Below are positions 45,488 through 55,271 of a stretch of DNA of 64,000 bases, piece by piece (the first letter of the stretch is position 1; each line of letters opens with the position of its first letter). The notes beneath the pieces are model-generated. The model was not told where the DNA came from. It saw nothing but the letters and a program-made list of their open reading frames with translations, and did no database searches. Source of the stretch: AP-15 sp963701815 (lineage in GTDB: Bacteria > Pseudomonadota > Alphaproteobacteria > ATCC43930 > CGMCC-115725); contig CAVPBN010000003.1 of assembly GCA_963701815.1 (NCBI GenBank), forward strand, positions 62,001-126,000, read 5' to 3'. A program made the translations under genes and the position numbers.

Positions 45488-46897
45488 ATGGCCGAGATCC
45501 GCCCGATTGCCGGATCGGTAAGCAGAGCCAGCGTTGTGCTCGGACGCAAGCTCGACAGCATTCCGTTCGGCGGTTACCACGTCGCGATCATCGCCGTGCT
45601 CGCCCTCGTCGGCTTTATCGAGGGCTACGACCTCGTGATCACCGGCTCGCTGCTGGTGCTGGCCAAAGGGCCGCTTCACCTGACCGGGTCCGACATTCGA
45701 TGGCTCGCCGTCGGCCCGACCTTCATGCTTTGCATCGGCGGGTTTGCCGCGTCGGCGGTGTCCGATCACTGGAGCCGCAAGCTCATCATGATGATCGGCG
45801 TGATCGCCACGACGGGCTTCACTCTGCTGATCCCGCTGGTGCAAAGCGCGGAGCAGCTGATCATCGTGCGGTTGCTGACGGGCCTTGGCGCGGGCAGCGC
45901 CGTCTCGGCGGCGTTCCCGATCGCCGCCGAACTGATGCCGGCGCAGCACCGCCGCACCTACGGCGCCGTCTACGAGATGGCGTTGGCGCTTTCTTTTACC
46001 GTGGTGCCCTTTATTGCGTTCTTGCTCGCGGCCAATCCCTATGCCTTCCGATTCCTGGCGCTGCCGGGCGGGTTGGCGATAACCGTCGTGCCGGTGCTGA
46101 TCTATTTTGTGCTTCCCGAAAGCCCGCGCTGGCACCTGCGCAAGGGTCAGCCGCAAGTTGCGGTCGACATCGTCAACCGGATCATTCGGCGGTCGGGCAG
46201 CCCGATGCCGCCGCTGACCGTGTCGGATCTCGGCGATCACAAGCAAGCCGCCGGCGAGCCGCTGCCGCCCTATTGGGCCTTGTTCGCCCGCGGTCAGCTG
46301 CGCTGGACCACGGTCGGCATTCTGAGCGGCGTTTGCGCCGGCACCGCCTATTTCCTGATTTCGGTCCTGCTGCCTAAGGCATTGGTCGATCAGGGCGCCG
46401 CGGTCAGCCTAGGCTTCGGACTGACCTCACTGGTCTATTTCGCGAGCATCCCGGGAAAGGCCTTCACCGGGTTCCTGATGGAGATCATCGGGCGGCGGTG
46501 GACGATCTTCTACGCGCTTGCCGGATCGCTGCCCGGGCTGTTCCTGATGCTGATGGCGCACCGTGCCGGGCCACTCGCCACCGTCGTCATGGTCACCGGC
46601 GCGCTGATCACCGGGTTCACCGTGCTGTCGGCCTTCACCGCCTGCCGCGTGTACCTTTCCGAGCAGTTCCCGACCGCGTTGCGCGGTCGCGGCCAGCCGT
46701 TCGGCGAATTGACCGGCCGGCTGTTCGCCGGGGTGCTGGCGCCGTTTTTGATGGAGCCGCACACCGGATCGGCGACGATCTTCTTCGGCACGATTTTGAT
46801 CGTCGTCGCAATCGGCGCCCTGATCCCGGTGCTGTTCGGCAGGGAGACCGTAGGACAGCTCGAAACCGTGACCGAGGGAATTGCCGCCCCCGCCTGA
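45488..46897 (+). CDS. MFS transporter, tandem paralogue 1
   Basis: The 469-residue protein has twelve predicted membrane helices. The GGGAGGTC ribosome-binding site lies seven bases before the ATG. Recognisable MFS features are GFIEGYDLVITGSLLVLA in helix 1, the loop 2-3 motif SDHWSRK, RLLTGLGAGSAVSAAFPIAAEL in helix 4, EXXPAQHRR (ELMPAQHRRTYGAVYEMAL) and LPESPRW after helix 6, as in the sugar/aromatic-acid porter branches. The substrate is unknown, probably an organic acid or sugar-like solute imported with protons. It is the first of three tandem paralogues. Confidence 0.9.
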   Translation: MAEIRPIAGSVSRASVVLGRKLDSIPFGGYHVAIIAVLALVGFIEGYDLVITGSLLVLAKGPLHLTGSDIRWLAVGPTFMLCIGGFAASAVSDHWSRKLIMMIGVIATTGFTLLIPLVQSAEQLIIVRLLTGLGAGSAVSAAFPIAAELMPAQHRRTYGAVYEMALALSFTVVPFIAFLLAANPYAFRFLALPGGLAITVVPVLIYFVLPESPRWHLRKGQPQVAVDIVNRIIRRSGSPMPPLTVSDLGDHKQAAGEPLPPYWALFARGQLRWTTVGILSGVCAGTAYFLISVLLPKALVDQGAAVSLGFGLTSLVYFASIPGKAFTGFLMEIIGRRWTIFYALAGSLPGLFLMLMAHRAGPLATVVMVTGALITGFTVLSAFTACRVYLSEQFPTALRGRGQPFGELTGRLFAGVLAPFLMEPHTGSATIFFGTILIVVAIGALIPVLFGRETVGQLETVTEGIAAPA

Positions 46898-47121
46898 GGA
46901 ACTGGGCAGGGCAAAGAGACGCGAGCGGCGCACCCAAGCGCCGCCGACTTGGAACAGGGGCAACACGTCGACCGATCGGAGATGCTGCGGTCGCAGCGGG
47001 TGAGGCGCCGGCAAAGGCTTAGGATCGGCAAAGTCAGAAATTTCTTCGTCGAGAAGCGCCGGCCTTCCCTGTTTTGCGGCTGCCGCATCGTCCCCCCGGT
47101 TCGACCAGCTGGGAGGTCGCC
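46898..47121. repeat. spacer 1 between MFS genes, homologous to spacer 2
   Basis: This 224-bp spacer contains CCGCCGACTTGGAACA (from 46941), then GGGCAACACGTC and, further on, GTGAGGCGCCGGC, ATCGGCAAAGTCAGAA and GGTTCGACCAGCTGGGAGG before the next ATG. The same blocks occur in the same order in the next spacer. No gene is seen in it. Confidence 0.65.
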
Positions 47122-48531
47122 ATGGCAGAATTCCGCACGATCGGCCGATCGGCGAATTCGGCCGGCTTTGAGCTCGGCCGCAAGCTCGACAGCATTCCGT
47201 TCGGCCCCTACCACCTGATGATCATCGCGGTCTTGGGCCTCGTCGGTTTTATCGACGGCTACGATCTGGTCATGACCGGTTCCCTGCTGGTGTTGGCGAA
47301 GCAGCCGCTGCATCTGACGCCCGAAGAGGTCCGATTTCTTGCGATCGCCTCGACGATGACGATCTGCGTCGGCGGGTTTATCGCCTCCACGATCTCGGAT
47401 CACTGGAGCCGGAAGACCATCATGCTGATCGGCGTCGCCGCGATCACCTTTTGCACATTGCTGATCCCGCTTGTGCAGAGCGGCGAGCAGCTCATCGCGC
47501 TGCGGCTGTTGACCGGCCTCGGAGGTGGTTTCGCGGTCTCGGCGCCGTTCCCGATCGCCGCCGAACTGATGCCGGCGCAACATCGCCGCACGTTCGGCGC
47601 CGTATATGAAATGGCGCTCGCCGCCTCGTTCACGGTGCTGCCGTTTGTCGGCTTCCTGCTGTCCGGCAACCCGAACGCCTTCCGGCTGATGGCGGTGCCC
47701 GGCGGCCTCGCCTTCTTTATTGTGCCGGCGCTGATTTACTTCCTGATTCCGGAAAGCCCGCGCTGGTATCTGCGCCGAGGCCGAACCGAGGCGGCGGTCG
47801 ACACGGTCAACGCGATGATCCGCCGCGGCGGCGATCGCGTACCGCAACTGGCGTTCGCGGCGCTCGGCGACCAGGCCCCCGGCGCGCGCGAACAGCTTCC
47901 GCCCTATCGGGCGTTGTTCGCTCGCGGCCAATTGCGGTGGACGGCAATCGGCATCTCCAGCTACGTCTTTTGCGGCACCGCGTTTTTCCTGATCTCGGTG
48001 CTGCTGCCAAAGGCGCTGGTCGATCAGGGCTCGGCGGTGACCTTGAGCTTTGGGGTAAGTTCGCTGGTCTTTGCCGCGAGCATCCCGGGCAAGGGCTTCA
48101 CCGGGTTTCTGATGGAAATCATCGGACGGCGCTGGACGATCTTCTATGCGATGCTCGGCGCGCTCCCCGGCCTGTTGTTGATGATGACGGCGCACCGCGC
48201 CGGGCCATATGCGACGACCGTCATGGTCGTCGGCGCGTTGATGACCGGCTTCACCGCGCTTTCCGCCGCAACCGCCTTTCGGATCTACCTCGCCGAACAG
48301 TTCCCGACCGCGCTGCGCGGCCGCGGGCATATCTTCGGCGAATTGGTCGGGCGGATCTTCTCGGGTGTGACCGCGCCGTTTCTGATGGCGCCGCATACCG
48401 CATCGTCGGCGATCTTCTTCGGCACGATCCTCGTCATGGTCACGATCGGCGCCTTTATCCCGGTGCTGTTCGGCAAGGAAACCGTCGGCCAGCTCGAAAC
48501 CGTGACCGAGGCCGTGCCGGCGCCGGTCTGA
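47122..48531 (+). CDS. MFS transporter, tandem paralogue 2
   Basis: The 469-residue protein is the most divergent of the three. It begins MAEFRTIGRSANSAGFELGR and retains LDSIPFGPYHLMIIAVLGLV, GFIDGYDLVMTGSLLVLA (Asp in place of Glu in helix 1), SDHWSRK and FLIPESPRWYLRRG. Loop differences lie in EEVRFLAIASTMTICVGGFI, where its paralogues have DIRWLAVGPTFMLCIGGF. That change in helix 2 suggests a different substrate range. The start follows GGGAGGTC as in the others. Confidence 0.9.
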   Translation: MAEFRTIGRSANSAGFELGRKLDSIPFGPYHLMIIAVLGLVGFIDGYDLVMTGSLLVLAKQPLHLTPEEVRFLAIASTMTICVGGFIASTISDHWSRKTIMLIGVAAITFCTLLIPLVQSGEQLIALRLLTGLGGGFAVSAPFPIAAELMPAQHRRTFGAVYEMALAASFTVLPFVGFLLSGNPNAFRLMAVPGGLAFFIVPALIYFLIPESPRWYLRRGRTEAAVDTVNAMIRRGGDRVPQLAFAALGDQAPGAREQLPPYRALFARGQLRWTAIGISSYVFCGTAFFLISVLLPKALVDQGSAVTLSFGVSSLVFAASIPGKGFTGFLMEIIGRRWTIFYAMLGALPGLLLMMTAHRAGPYATTVMVVGALMTGFTALSAATAFRIYLAEQFPTALRGRGHIFGELVGRIFSGVTAPFLMAPHTASSAIFFGTILVMVTIGAFIPVLFGKETVGQLETVTEAVPAPV

Positions 48532-48753
48532 CCCGGTGGGTCGGGCACAAAACGAGCGGCAACAAACAGCCGCCGACTTTGAACAAGGGCAACACGTCAA
48601 CCCGGTGGCGCATTGCGGCCGCTGAATTCGGTGAGGTGCCGGCGAAGTCGCTAAATCGGTAAAGTCAGAACCTTCTCCGCTGAACGCAGCGCGGGCCTCG
48701 CCTGTTTGGTTTCCGCACGGTTCCCCCGGGTTTGATCAACCTGGGAGGTCACC
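48532..48753. repeat. spacer 2 between MFS genes, homologous to spacer 1
   Basis: This 222-bp spacer repeats the blocks of spacer 1: CCGCCGACTTTGAACA (from 48570), GGGCAACACGTC, GTGAGGTGCCGGC, ATCGGTAAAGTCAGAA and GGTTTGATCAACCTGGGAGG. The shared order shows the duplication unit was gene plus leader. Confidence 0.65.
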
Positions 48754-50163
48754 ATGGCAGAAATCCGCCCGATCGGCCGATCGGCAATCGACGCCGGCTT
48801 CGTGCTCGGCCGCAAGCTCGACAGCATCCCGTTCAGCGCCTACCACGTATCGATCATCGCCGTGCTGGCTCTCGTCGGCTTTGTCGAGGGCTACGATCTA
48901 TCGATCACCAGCTCGCTGCTGGTGCTGGCCAAAGCCCCGCTGCATCTGACCGGCTCCGACATCCGCTGGCTCGCGGTCGGTCCGACCTTCATGCTGTGCG
49001 TCGGCGGCTTCGCGTCCTCGGCGGTATCCGACCACTGGAGCCGAAAGACCGTCATCCAGATCGGCGTGATCGCCACGACATTTTTCACCTTGCTGATCCC
49101 GCTGGTGCAAAACGCCGAGCAGCTGATCATCCTGCGTCTGCTGACCGGCCTCGGCGCCGGCGGCGTCGTTTCGGCGGCGTTCCCGATCGCCGCCGAATTG
49201 ATGCCGGCGCAGCACCGCCGCACCTACGGTGCGGTCTATGAGATGGCGCTGGCCGCCTCCTTTACCTTGGTGCCGTTCATTTCCTTTCTGCTCGCCGGCA
49301 ACCCGAACGCTTTTCGGTTTCTGGCATTGCCGGGCGGGCTGGTGATAACCGTCGTGCCGGTGCTGATCTATTTCGCGCTTCCCGAAAGCCCGCGCTGGTA
49401 TTTGCGCAAAGGCCGGCCGCAGGCGGCGGTCGACACCGTCAACCGCATCATCGCGCGGGCCGGCAGCCGCGTGCCGCCGCTGACCGCGGGCGCGCTCGGA
49501 GGCGATATGCACACCGGCCGCGAGCAGCTTCCGCCTTATTGGGCAATGTTCGCCCGAGGCCAGCTGCGCTGGACCACAGTCGGGATCTCCAGCGGGGTCT
49601 GCGCCGGGACCGCCGCTTATCTGATCCACGTGCTGCTGCCAAAGGCGATGGTCGATCAGGGAACGGCCGTCGCCTTCAGTTTCGGGTTGAGCACGCTGGT
49701 CTACTTCGCGAGCATCCCAGGCAAGGCGTTTACCGGCTTTCTGATGGAGATCATCGGTCGGCGGTGGACGATCGCCTATGCCCTCGCCGGATCGCTGCCC
49801 GGTCTGGCCCTGATGCTGATGGCGCATCGGGCAGGGGAATACGCGACGGTCGTGATGGTCGCGGGCGGGCTGATCACCGGCTTTACCGTGCTGTCGGCCT
49901 TCACCGCCACCCGCGTGTACTTGTCCGAGCAGTTCCCGACGGCGCTGCGCGGCCGCGGGCACATCTTCGGCGAGTCGTTCGGCCGGCTGTTCGCCGGCGT
50001 GCTGGCGCCGTTTTTGATGGTGGCCCACACCGGCTCGCCAACGATCTTTTTCGGAACGATCCTGATCGTCGTGTCGGTCGGCGCCTTCATCCCGTTGCTG
50101 TTCGGCCGCGAGACCGTCGGCCAGCTCGAAACCGTGACCGAAGGCGCTCCGGCGCTGGCGTGA
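48754..50163 (+). CDS. MFS transporter, tandem paralogue 3
   Basis: The 469-residue protein is closer to paralogue 1 than to 2: MAEIRPIGRSAIDAGFVLGR, GFVEGYDLSITSSLLVLAKA, SGSDIRW-type loop (TGSDIRWLAVGPTFMLCVGG), SDHWSRK, ALPESPRWYLRKG. It has the same length and topology as its neighbours, with an identical GGGAGGTC ribosome-binding site. No regulator or catabolic gene lies next to the cluster, so a substrate cannot be inferred. Confidence 0.9.
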   Translation: MAEIRPIGRSAIDAGFVLGRKLDSIPFSAYHVSIIAVLALVGFVEGYDLSITSSLLVLAKAPLHLTGSDIRWLAVGPTFMLCVGGFASSAVSDHWSRKTVIQIGVIATTFFTLLIPLVQNAEQLIILRLLTGLGAGGVVSAAFPIAAELMPAQHRRTYGAVYEMALAASFTLVPFISFLLAGNPNAFRFLALPGGLVITVVPVLIYFALPESPRWYLRKGRPQAAVDTVNRIIARAGSRVPPLTAGALGGDMHTGREQLPPYWAMFARGQLRWTTVGISSGVCAGTAAYLIHVLLPKAMVDQGTAVAFSFGLSTLVYFASIPGKAFTGFLMEIIGRRWTIAYALAGSLPGLALMLMAHRAGEYATVVMVAGGLITGFTVLSAFTATRVYLSEQFPTALRGRGHIFGESFGRLFAGVLAPFLMVAHTGSPTIFFGTILIVVSVGAFIPLLFGRETVGQLETVTEGAPALA

Positions 50164-50392
50164 CCGGCGGGCGGGGGCAGATCCCGGGCATGGCGACGCT
50201 GCCGCTGCCGGGTCATCCGGGATTACTTGGTCGCGTCCTATATGTTTGCTCGGGCGCCGGGACCATCGAATGTGAGCGAGGGGAAAATAAGCTTTGAGCT
50301 GTTGGGCGCGCGGGTTGCGGCGTTGACCGCCGAGGTGCGCGATGTGCAGATCCTGCTCCAAGCCAAAGGTCGTTTCGACGGCCTCCACTATT

Positions 50393-50719
50393 TCATCGCT
50401 CTCTGCTCCTGCGAGCTCGGGACCCTCCGGCCGCCCACACCCTGACAGCGCTGACCTGACCAGGCGTTACACGTACCTGTTCGGCAACCTGGTAGCGGCT
50501 CAACCCTCGTCGCAACAATTCCCGGATCTCAGCCTTTTGCTCATCCGACATGCGCTTCACGGACACCGCCCTCCCCGACTGCGACCCGTTTCGAAGAAAC
50601 CTGCCTCGTACGGCGTCCGGCCAATCGGCGCTTTCCGGAATGTCGCTCGTATCGATCTCCGAATCCGACAAATCGGCCAGCGCGATCAGCTCCGCCGCAG
50701 TTTTGTCAGATGCCGTCAT
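50393..50719 (-). CDS. BrnA-like antitoxin with helix-turn-helix C-terminus
   Basis: The 108-residue protein starts at the ATG at 50719. The N-terminal half, LADLSDSEIDTSDIPESADW and DAVRGRFLR, matches the acidic toxin-binding part of BrnA antitoxins. The C-terminal half, MSDEQKAEIRELLRRGLSRY and QVAEQVRVTPGQVSAVRVW, looks like a helix-turn-helix of the resolvase type rather than BrnA's ribbon-helix-helix. It overlaps the 3' end of a brnT remnant by 14 bp, the normal brnTA arrangement. A DNA-binding autoregulator is the likely role. Confidence 0.6.
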   Translation of the reverse strand: MTASDKTAAELIALADLSDSEIDTSDIPESADWPDAVRGRFLRNGSQSGRAVSVKRMSDEQKAEIRELLRRGLSRYQVAEQVRVTPGQVSAVRVWAAGGSRARRSRER

Positions 50720-50804
50720 AGTATCGGTGCCTTTCCCTCGCTGTCGCCTTGCGGGCCGAAATAATGCGAACGATCTCTTCTCCGCCATCATCGGACGAGC
50801 AAAC
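50706..50804 (-). pseudogene. BrnT toxin, C-terminal stump
   Basis: The last 32 codons read DDGGEEIVRIISARKATARE and RHRYYDGI, then stop. EVIRIISARxAT..ER..Y is the C-terminal signature of the RelE-fold BrnT ribonuclease. Upstream the frame runs into the 3' end of prfC, so the rest of the toxin is missing. The overlap with the BrnA-like start is preserved. Confidence 0.7.
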
Positions 50805-50829
50805 CGAAGGGGACTGGGCTCGTGCTTCC

Positions 50830-52427
<1,598 letters not shown>

Positions 52428-52877
52428 CACTGGGCTTTGGTTGTTGCCGGGCGCGATCTGCCGCCCGTGGCCGCGCCGCGATGGATATGAGAACGACGGC
52501 GCGCTTTGCCAACCGTGCCGATCGGCGGCCACATCCCGATCGATCGGGTTTCGGCGGGATGCCCGGCGTGCCGGAGCAGGCCCGGGCATTCGCTGCGGTA
52601 CGTAACGAGCGCCCGCGCAGGCGCCGATATCGAACAAGAAGACCAGGTTGATCCGACGTTTTTGTCTGGGATTCAGTCCGATCGGTGCTTCCGGCGTTTG
52701 TGTTTAAAACATATCCAAATAATTCATTGCATTTTAGGCAATAGAGTTTGTGTAATGTGATGCTGTTCACACCAGATTACTGGTCCTAGGGTCATTGTCG
52801 CAATGCATCGACTAAGCGCGATGCGACTTCTTGGATCAACGGTCGCCGCTGTTGCGGCGCCTTACAGGAGAATTGCG
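52428..52877. other. 450-bp divergent intergenic region upstream of prfC and the protease gene
   Basis: The prfC-proximal part is GC-rich without features. From about 52685 to 52790 the DNA turns AT-rich (TTTAAAACATATCC, AATAATTCATTGCATTTTAGG), consistent with a promoter for the protease gene. The downstream piece before the ATG holds the AGGAG ribosome-binding site. No gene is seen. Confidence 0.5.
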
Positions 52878-54038
52878 ATGAACACCCAACGGATCACAGC
52901 GCTCGGGGCGGCGGCGGCAATCGGTTGCCTGATGGCGACCACCGCCTATTCCCAAGTCAGAGCGAGCGGCGCGACGACGACGATCACCGTGCCGAACCGA
53001 GGGGCGCAATCCGCAGACGGCATCGATTTCGCCCATGCCAAACCCCTGCCGCTGCCGGCGGCCCGCACCCTCCCGCCCTCGGCGAGGGGAGCGATCAACA
53101 GGGCCGTCGACCCGCTGCTGCTGTTCGGCTCGCCGGGCGGCGAGCCGGGCGGCGTCGGCGATGGTCAGGAAAACCCGATACAGCTCGTCGCCCCGCAGAA
53201 AATTCCGCAGGGAAGCGGGGTCGGGTCGGACGAATACGGCACCTCCAATCAACCCTTTACCACGTCCGAGGTGAATGCCTTCAACGACAAGACCTACAAA
53301 TATTACCCGTTCCGGGCCGCCGGCAAACTGTTCTTCAAAATCGGGGCGAGCAGCTATCTTTGCTCGGCGTCCCTGATCAAGCCCGGCATCGTCGTGACCG
53401 CGGCGCACTGCGTGGCCAATTACGGCAAGAGCCAGTTCTATTCCAACTGGACCTATGTCCCCGGCTACAACAACGGAACGGCGCCGTACGGAACATGGAA
53501 CGCCGCCTCGGCCCGGGTCCTGACCGCCTATTACAACGGGACCGACAATTGTGCGCAGTACGGCGTCATTTGCCCGGACGACGTCGCCCTGCTGACGCTG
53601 ACCCCGAGCAACGGCAAATATGCGGGGACCACAACGGGGTGGTTCGGCTACGGCTACAACGGGTACGGCTACAACGGGTCGAGCCAGGTCCTGATAAACC
53701 AGCTCGGCTACCCGGTGGACCTCGACGGCGGGCTGCTGATGCAGCGCAACGACTCGCAAGGTTTCGTCAACACCGGCTTCTCCAACAACACGATCATCGG
53801 GTCGCTGATGACCGGCGGGTCGAGCGGCGGGCCGTGGCTGGTAAACCTCGGACAGGCGCCGACCTTGTCGGGCGGCGACACCTTCGGCACCTATGCCGGC
53901 CACAACGCCGTCGTCGGCGTCACCAGCTGGGGCTATACCAACCTCGCCGTCAAGCAGCAGGGAGCGGCACCGTTCACCAGCAACAACATCGCGGTCCTGG
54001 TCAGCGCCGACTGCACGGCGACGCCCGGCGCCTGCTGA
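52878..54038 (+). CDS. secreted trypsin-like serine endopeptidase
   Basis: The product is 386 residues. The ATG at 52878 follows AGGAG by seven bases. The signal peptide is ITALGAAAAIGCLMATTAYS. A propeptide of about 120 residues holds the motif AKPLPLPAARTLPPS and LLFGSPGGEPGG. The trypsin-like domain shows the triad His at about 177 (TAAHCV), Asp at about 235 (CPDDVALLTL) and Ser at about 316 (GGSSGGPW). A Gly/Tyr/Asn-rich loop (FGYGYNGYGYNGSSQ) is unusual. Cys residues suggest disulfides in the exported enzyme. Confidence 0.88.
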   Translation: MNTQRITALGAAAAIGCLMATTAYSQVRASGATTTITVPNRGAQSADGIDFAHAKPLPLPAARTLPPSARGAINRAVDPLLLFGSPGGEPGGVGDGQENPIQLVAPQKIPQGSGVGSDEYGTSNQPFTTSEVNAFNDKTYKYYPFRAAGKLFFKIGASSYLCSASLIKPGIVVTAAHCVANYGKSQFYSNWTYVPGYNNGTAPYGTWNAASARVLTAYYNGTDNCAQYGVICPDDVALLTLTPSNGKYAGTTTGWFGYGYNGYGYNGSSQVLINQLGYPVDLDGGLLMQRNDSQGFVNTGFSNNTIIGSLMTGGSSGGPWLVNLGQAPTLSGGDTFGTYAGHNAVVGVTSWGYTNLAVKQQGAAPFTSNNIAVLVSADCTATPGAC

Positions 54039-54111
54039 GAAACAGCACCGGGTCGCAAGCCGAGGAATGAATAATTCCAAAGCCGGCGGCTGAACATTCC
54101 GCAACGGGTTG

Positions 54112-54137
54112 GAGGGGTCGCCTTTGGGCGGCCCCTC
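54112..54137. terminator. hairpin after the protease gene
   Basis: GAGGGG (54112-54117) pairs with CCCCTC (54132-54137) around CGCC/GGCG, giving a long GC stem. There is no T-run downstream, so termination is weak or factor-dependent. Confidence 0.45.
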
Positions 54138-54167
54138 TCGCGTGAACGGGATGAGGAGAGAACGCCT

Positions 54168-54477
54168 TCAGCGCGGCGCCGGACCGCCCGATCCCGGAGG
54201 CGAACCGAGCACCGCTCCCGAAAACGGGTTTGGCGTCGCATGCGGCGTTACCGGCGGTCCGTCGATGCTCGGCAACGGCAAGGGTTTCGCCGCCCGCATC
54301 TGTTCGGCGGACCAATCATCGCCGCCGGCCGGCGGCCGATTGCGGATCACAGTCGTCGCGCCAGCCCAAATTCTCGGCGGCGCCGGCCCGGTCGACGGCT
54401 TGGGGCAGGACGGCAACGCCGGCCACCGCAATCGCGACGGCGGCGGCAAGGCGACCCGGCATTCGCCAGCAGCTCAT
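54168..54477 (-). pseudogene. truncated paralogue of the protease N-terminal region
   Basis: From the ATG at 54477 the minus strand encodes a signal peptide (RLAAAVAIAVAGVAVLPQAV). After a one-base frame change near 54380, ATTVIRNRPPAGGDDWSAEQ and MRAAKPLPLPSIDGPPVTP follow, ending FSGAVLGSPPGSGGPAPR at a stop at 54168. The adjacent protease has TTTITVPNRGAQSADGIDF, AKPLPLPAARTLPP and LLFGSPGGEPGG in the same order. It therefore looks like a copy of the prepro region that ends before the catalytic domain. It could also be a short secreted relative. Confidence 0.5.
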
Positions 54478-54545
54478 CCCGCAACTCAAAGCAGACCCTG
54501 GGCATTTTGGCAACTGGCGCGACATCGACCGGATCGTGAGGCCGC

Positions 54546-54576
54546 GTAGGATGGGTTGAGCAGAGCGAAACCCATC
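54546..54576 (+). repeat. REP sequence upstream of the RAYT gene
   Basis: It starts GTAGGATGGGTTGAGCAGAG and ends CGAAACCCATC, with the internal imperfect inverted repeat (GATGGGTT ... AACCCATC) typical of REPs. Confidence 0.75.
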
Positions 54577-54598
54577 GCAATCCGGCACAATCCTGCCG

Positions 54599-55153
54599 AT
54601 GACGACCTATCGCCGCAATTTCGTCGCCGGAGGCACCTACTTCTTCACGGTGAACTTGGCCGAGCGCCGGTCGCAGCTGCTTACCGGCCAAATCGAACTG
54701 CTGCGCGCAGCGTTCCGCGACACCCGCCGCCGACACCCGTTTACGATCGACGCGATCGTCGTGCTGCCGGACCACCTCCATGCGATTTGGACGCTGCCCG
54801 CGGGGGACGCCGATTTCGCCGTCCGCTGGCAGCTGATCAAAGCCCGCTTTTCCCGCGGCCTCCTTCCCGGGGAACGAATCTCGGCCAGTCGTTCGCGCAA
54901 ACGCGAACGCGGGATCTGGCAGCGCCGCTATTGGGAACATACGCTGCGCGACGAAGAGGATTTCTCGCGGCATGTCGATTACATCCACTTCAATCCCGTC
55001 AAGCATGGTCATGTCGAGCGGGTGCAGGATTGGCCGTTTTCGTCGTTTTACCGCATGGTCCGGCTCGGCGTTTACCCGGAAAGCTGGGCCGGCGACCGCA
55101 CAACTCCGGAAAATGCCCTTGGGGAGCGATCACTGCTCAGGTATCGGCCATAG
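54599..55153 (+). CDS. REP-associated tyrosine transposase (TnpA_REP / RAYT)
   Basis: The 184-residue Y1-HUH enzyme belongs to the IS200-like family. TYRRNFVAGGTYFFTVNLAE opens the fold, the HUH motif is LPDHLHAIWTLP (HLH), and the catalytic Tyr is probably in HVDYIHFNPVKHG. W-rich GIWQRRYWEHTLRDEEDF is the RAYT signature. It lies between REP sequences. Such proteins are usually single-copy chromosomal genes rather than members of mobile insertion sequences. Confidence 0.92.
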   Translation: MTTYRRNFVAGGTYFFTVNLAERRSQLLTGQIELLRAAFRDTRRRHPFTIDAIVVLPDHLHAIWTLPAGDADFAVRWQLIKARFSRGLLPGERISASRSRKRERGIWQRRYWEHTLRDEEDFSRHVDYIHFNPVKHGHVERVQDWPFSSFYRMVRLGVYPESWAGDRTTPENALGERSLLRYRP

Positions 55154-55164
55154 CCGCCTACCAG

Positions 55165-55246
55165 GTAGGATGGGTTGAGCGGAGCGAAGCCCATCGCTGG
55201 TGAAAGCCATGACATGATGGGCTTCGCCATGCTCAGCCCATCCTAC
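55165..55246. repeat. inverted REP pair (BIME) downstream of the RAYT gene
   Basis: GTAGGATGGGTTGAGC at 55165 and its inverted partner ending GCTCAGCCCATCCTAC at 55246 face each other around a short AT-containing centre (GGTGAAAGCCATGACAT). The pair can form a long cruciform or mRNA hairpin and may act as the terminator between the convergent RAYT and nrdJ genes. Confidence 0.75.
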
Positions 55247-55271
55247 GCACTTATTTTCTAACGGGCTCAGA

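Larger units (their letters stand above)
54546..55246 (+). mobile_element. RAYT/REP unit: REP-associated tyrosine transposase with flanking REP palindromes
   Basis: A transposase gene (54599-55153) is bracketed by REP sequences starting GTAGGATGGGTTGAGC: one upstream (54546-54576), and downstream a head-to-head pair (55165-55195 and, inverted, 55216-55246) forming a BIME-like structure. RAYTs mobilise or maintain such REPs in proteobacteria. The matching of REP to RAYT here suggests a live or recently live pair. Confidence 0.8.

Noticed and set aside
46427..50388. Long minus-strand open frames antisense to the MFS genes
   Set aside because: They mirror the codon bias of the plus-strand transporters, are rich in Arg, His, Asp and Gln, and have no family resemblance.
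50242..50445. Short plus-strand frame with FELLGARVAALTAEVRDVQI after the third MFS gene
   Set aside because: It has a coiled-coil flavour but no recognisable family, overlaps the convergent BrnA-like gene, and has no good ribosome-binding site.
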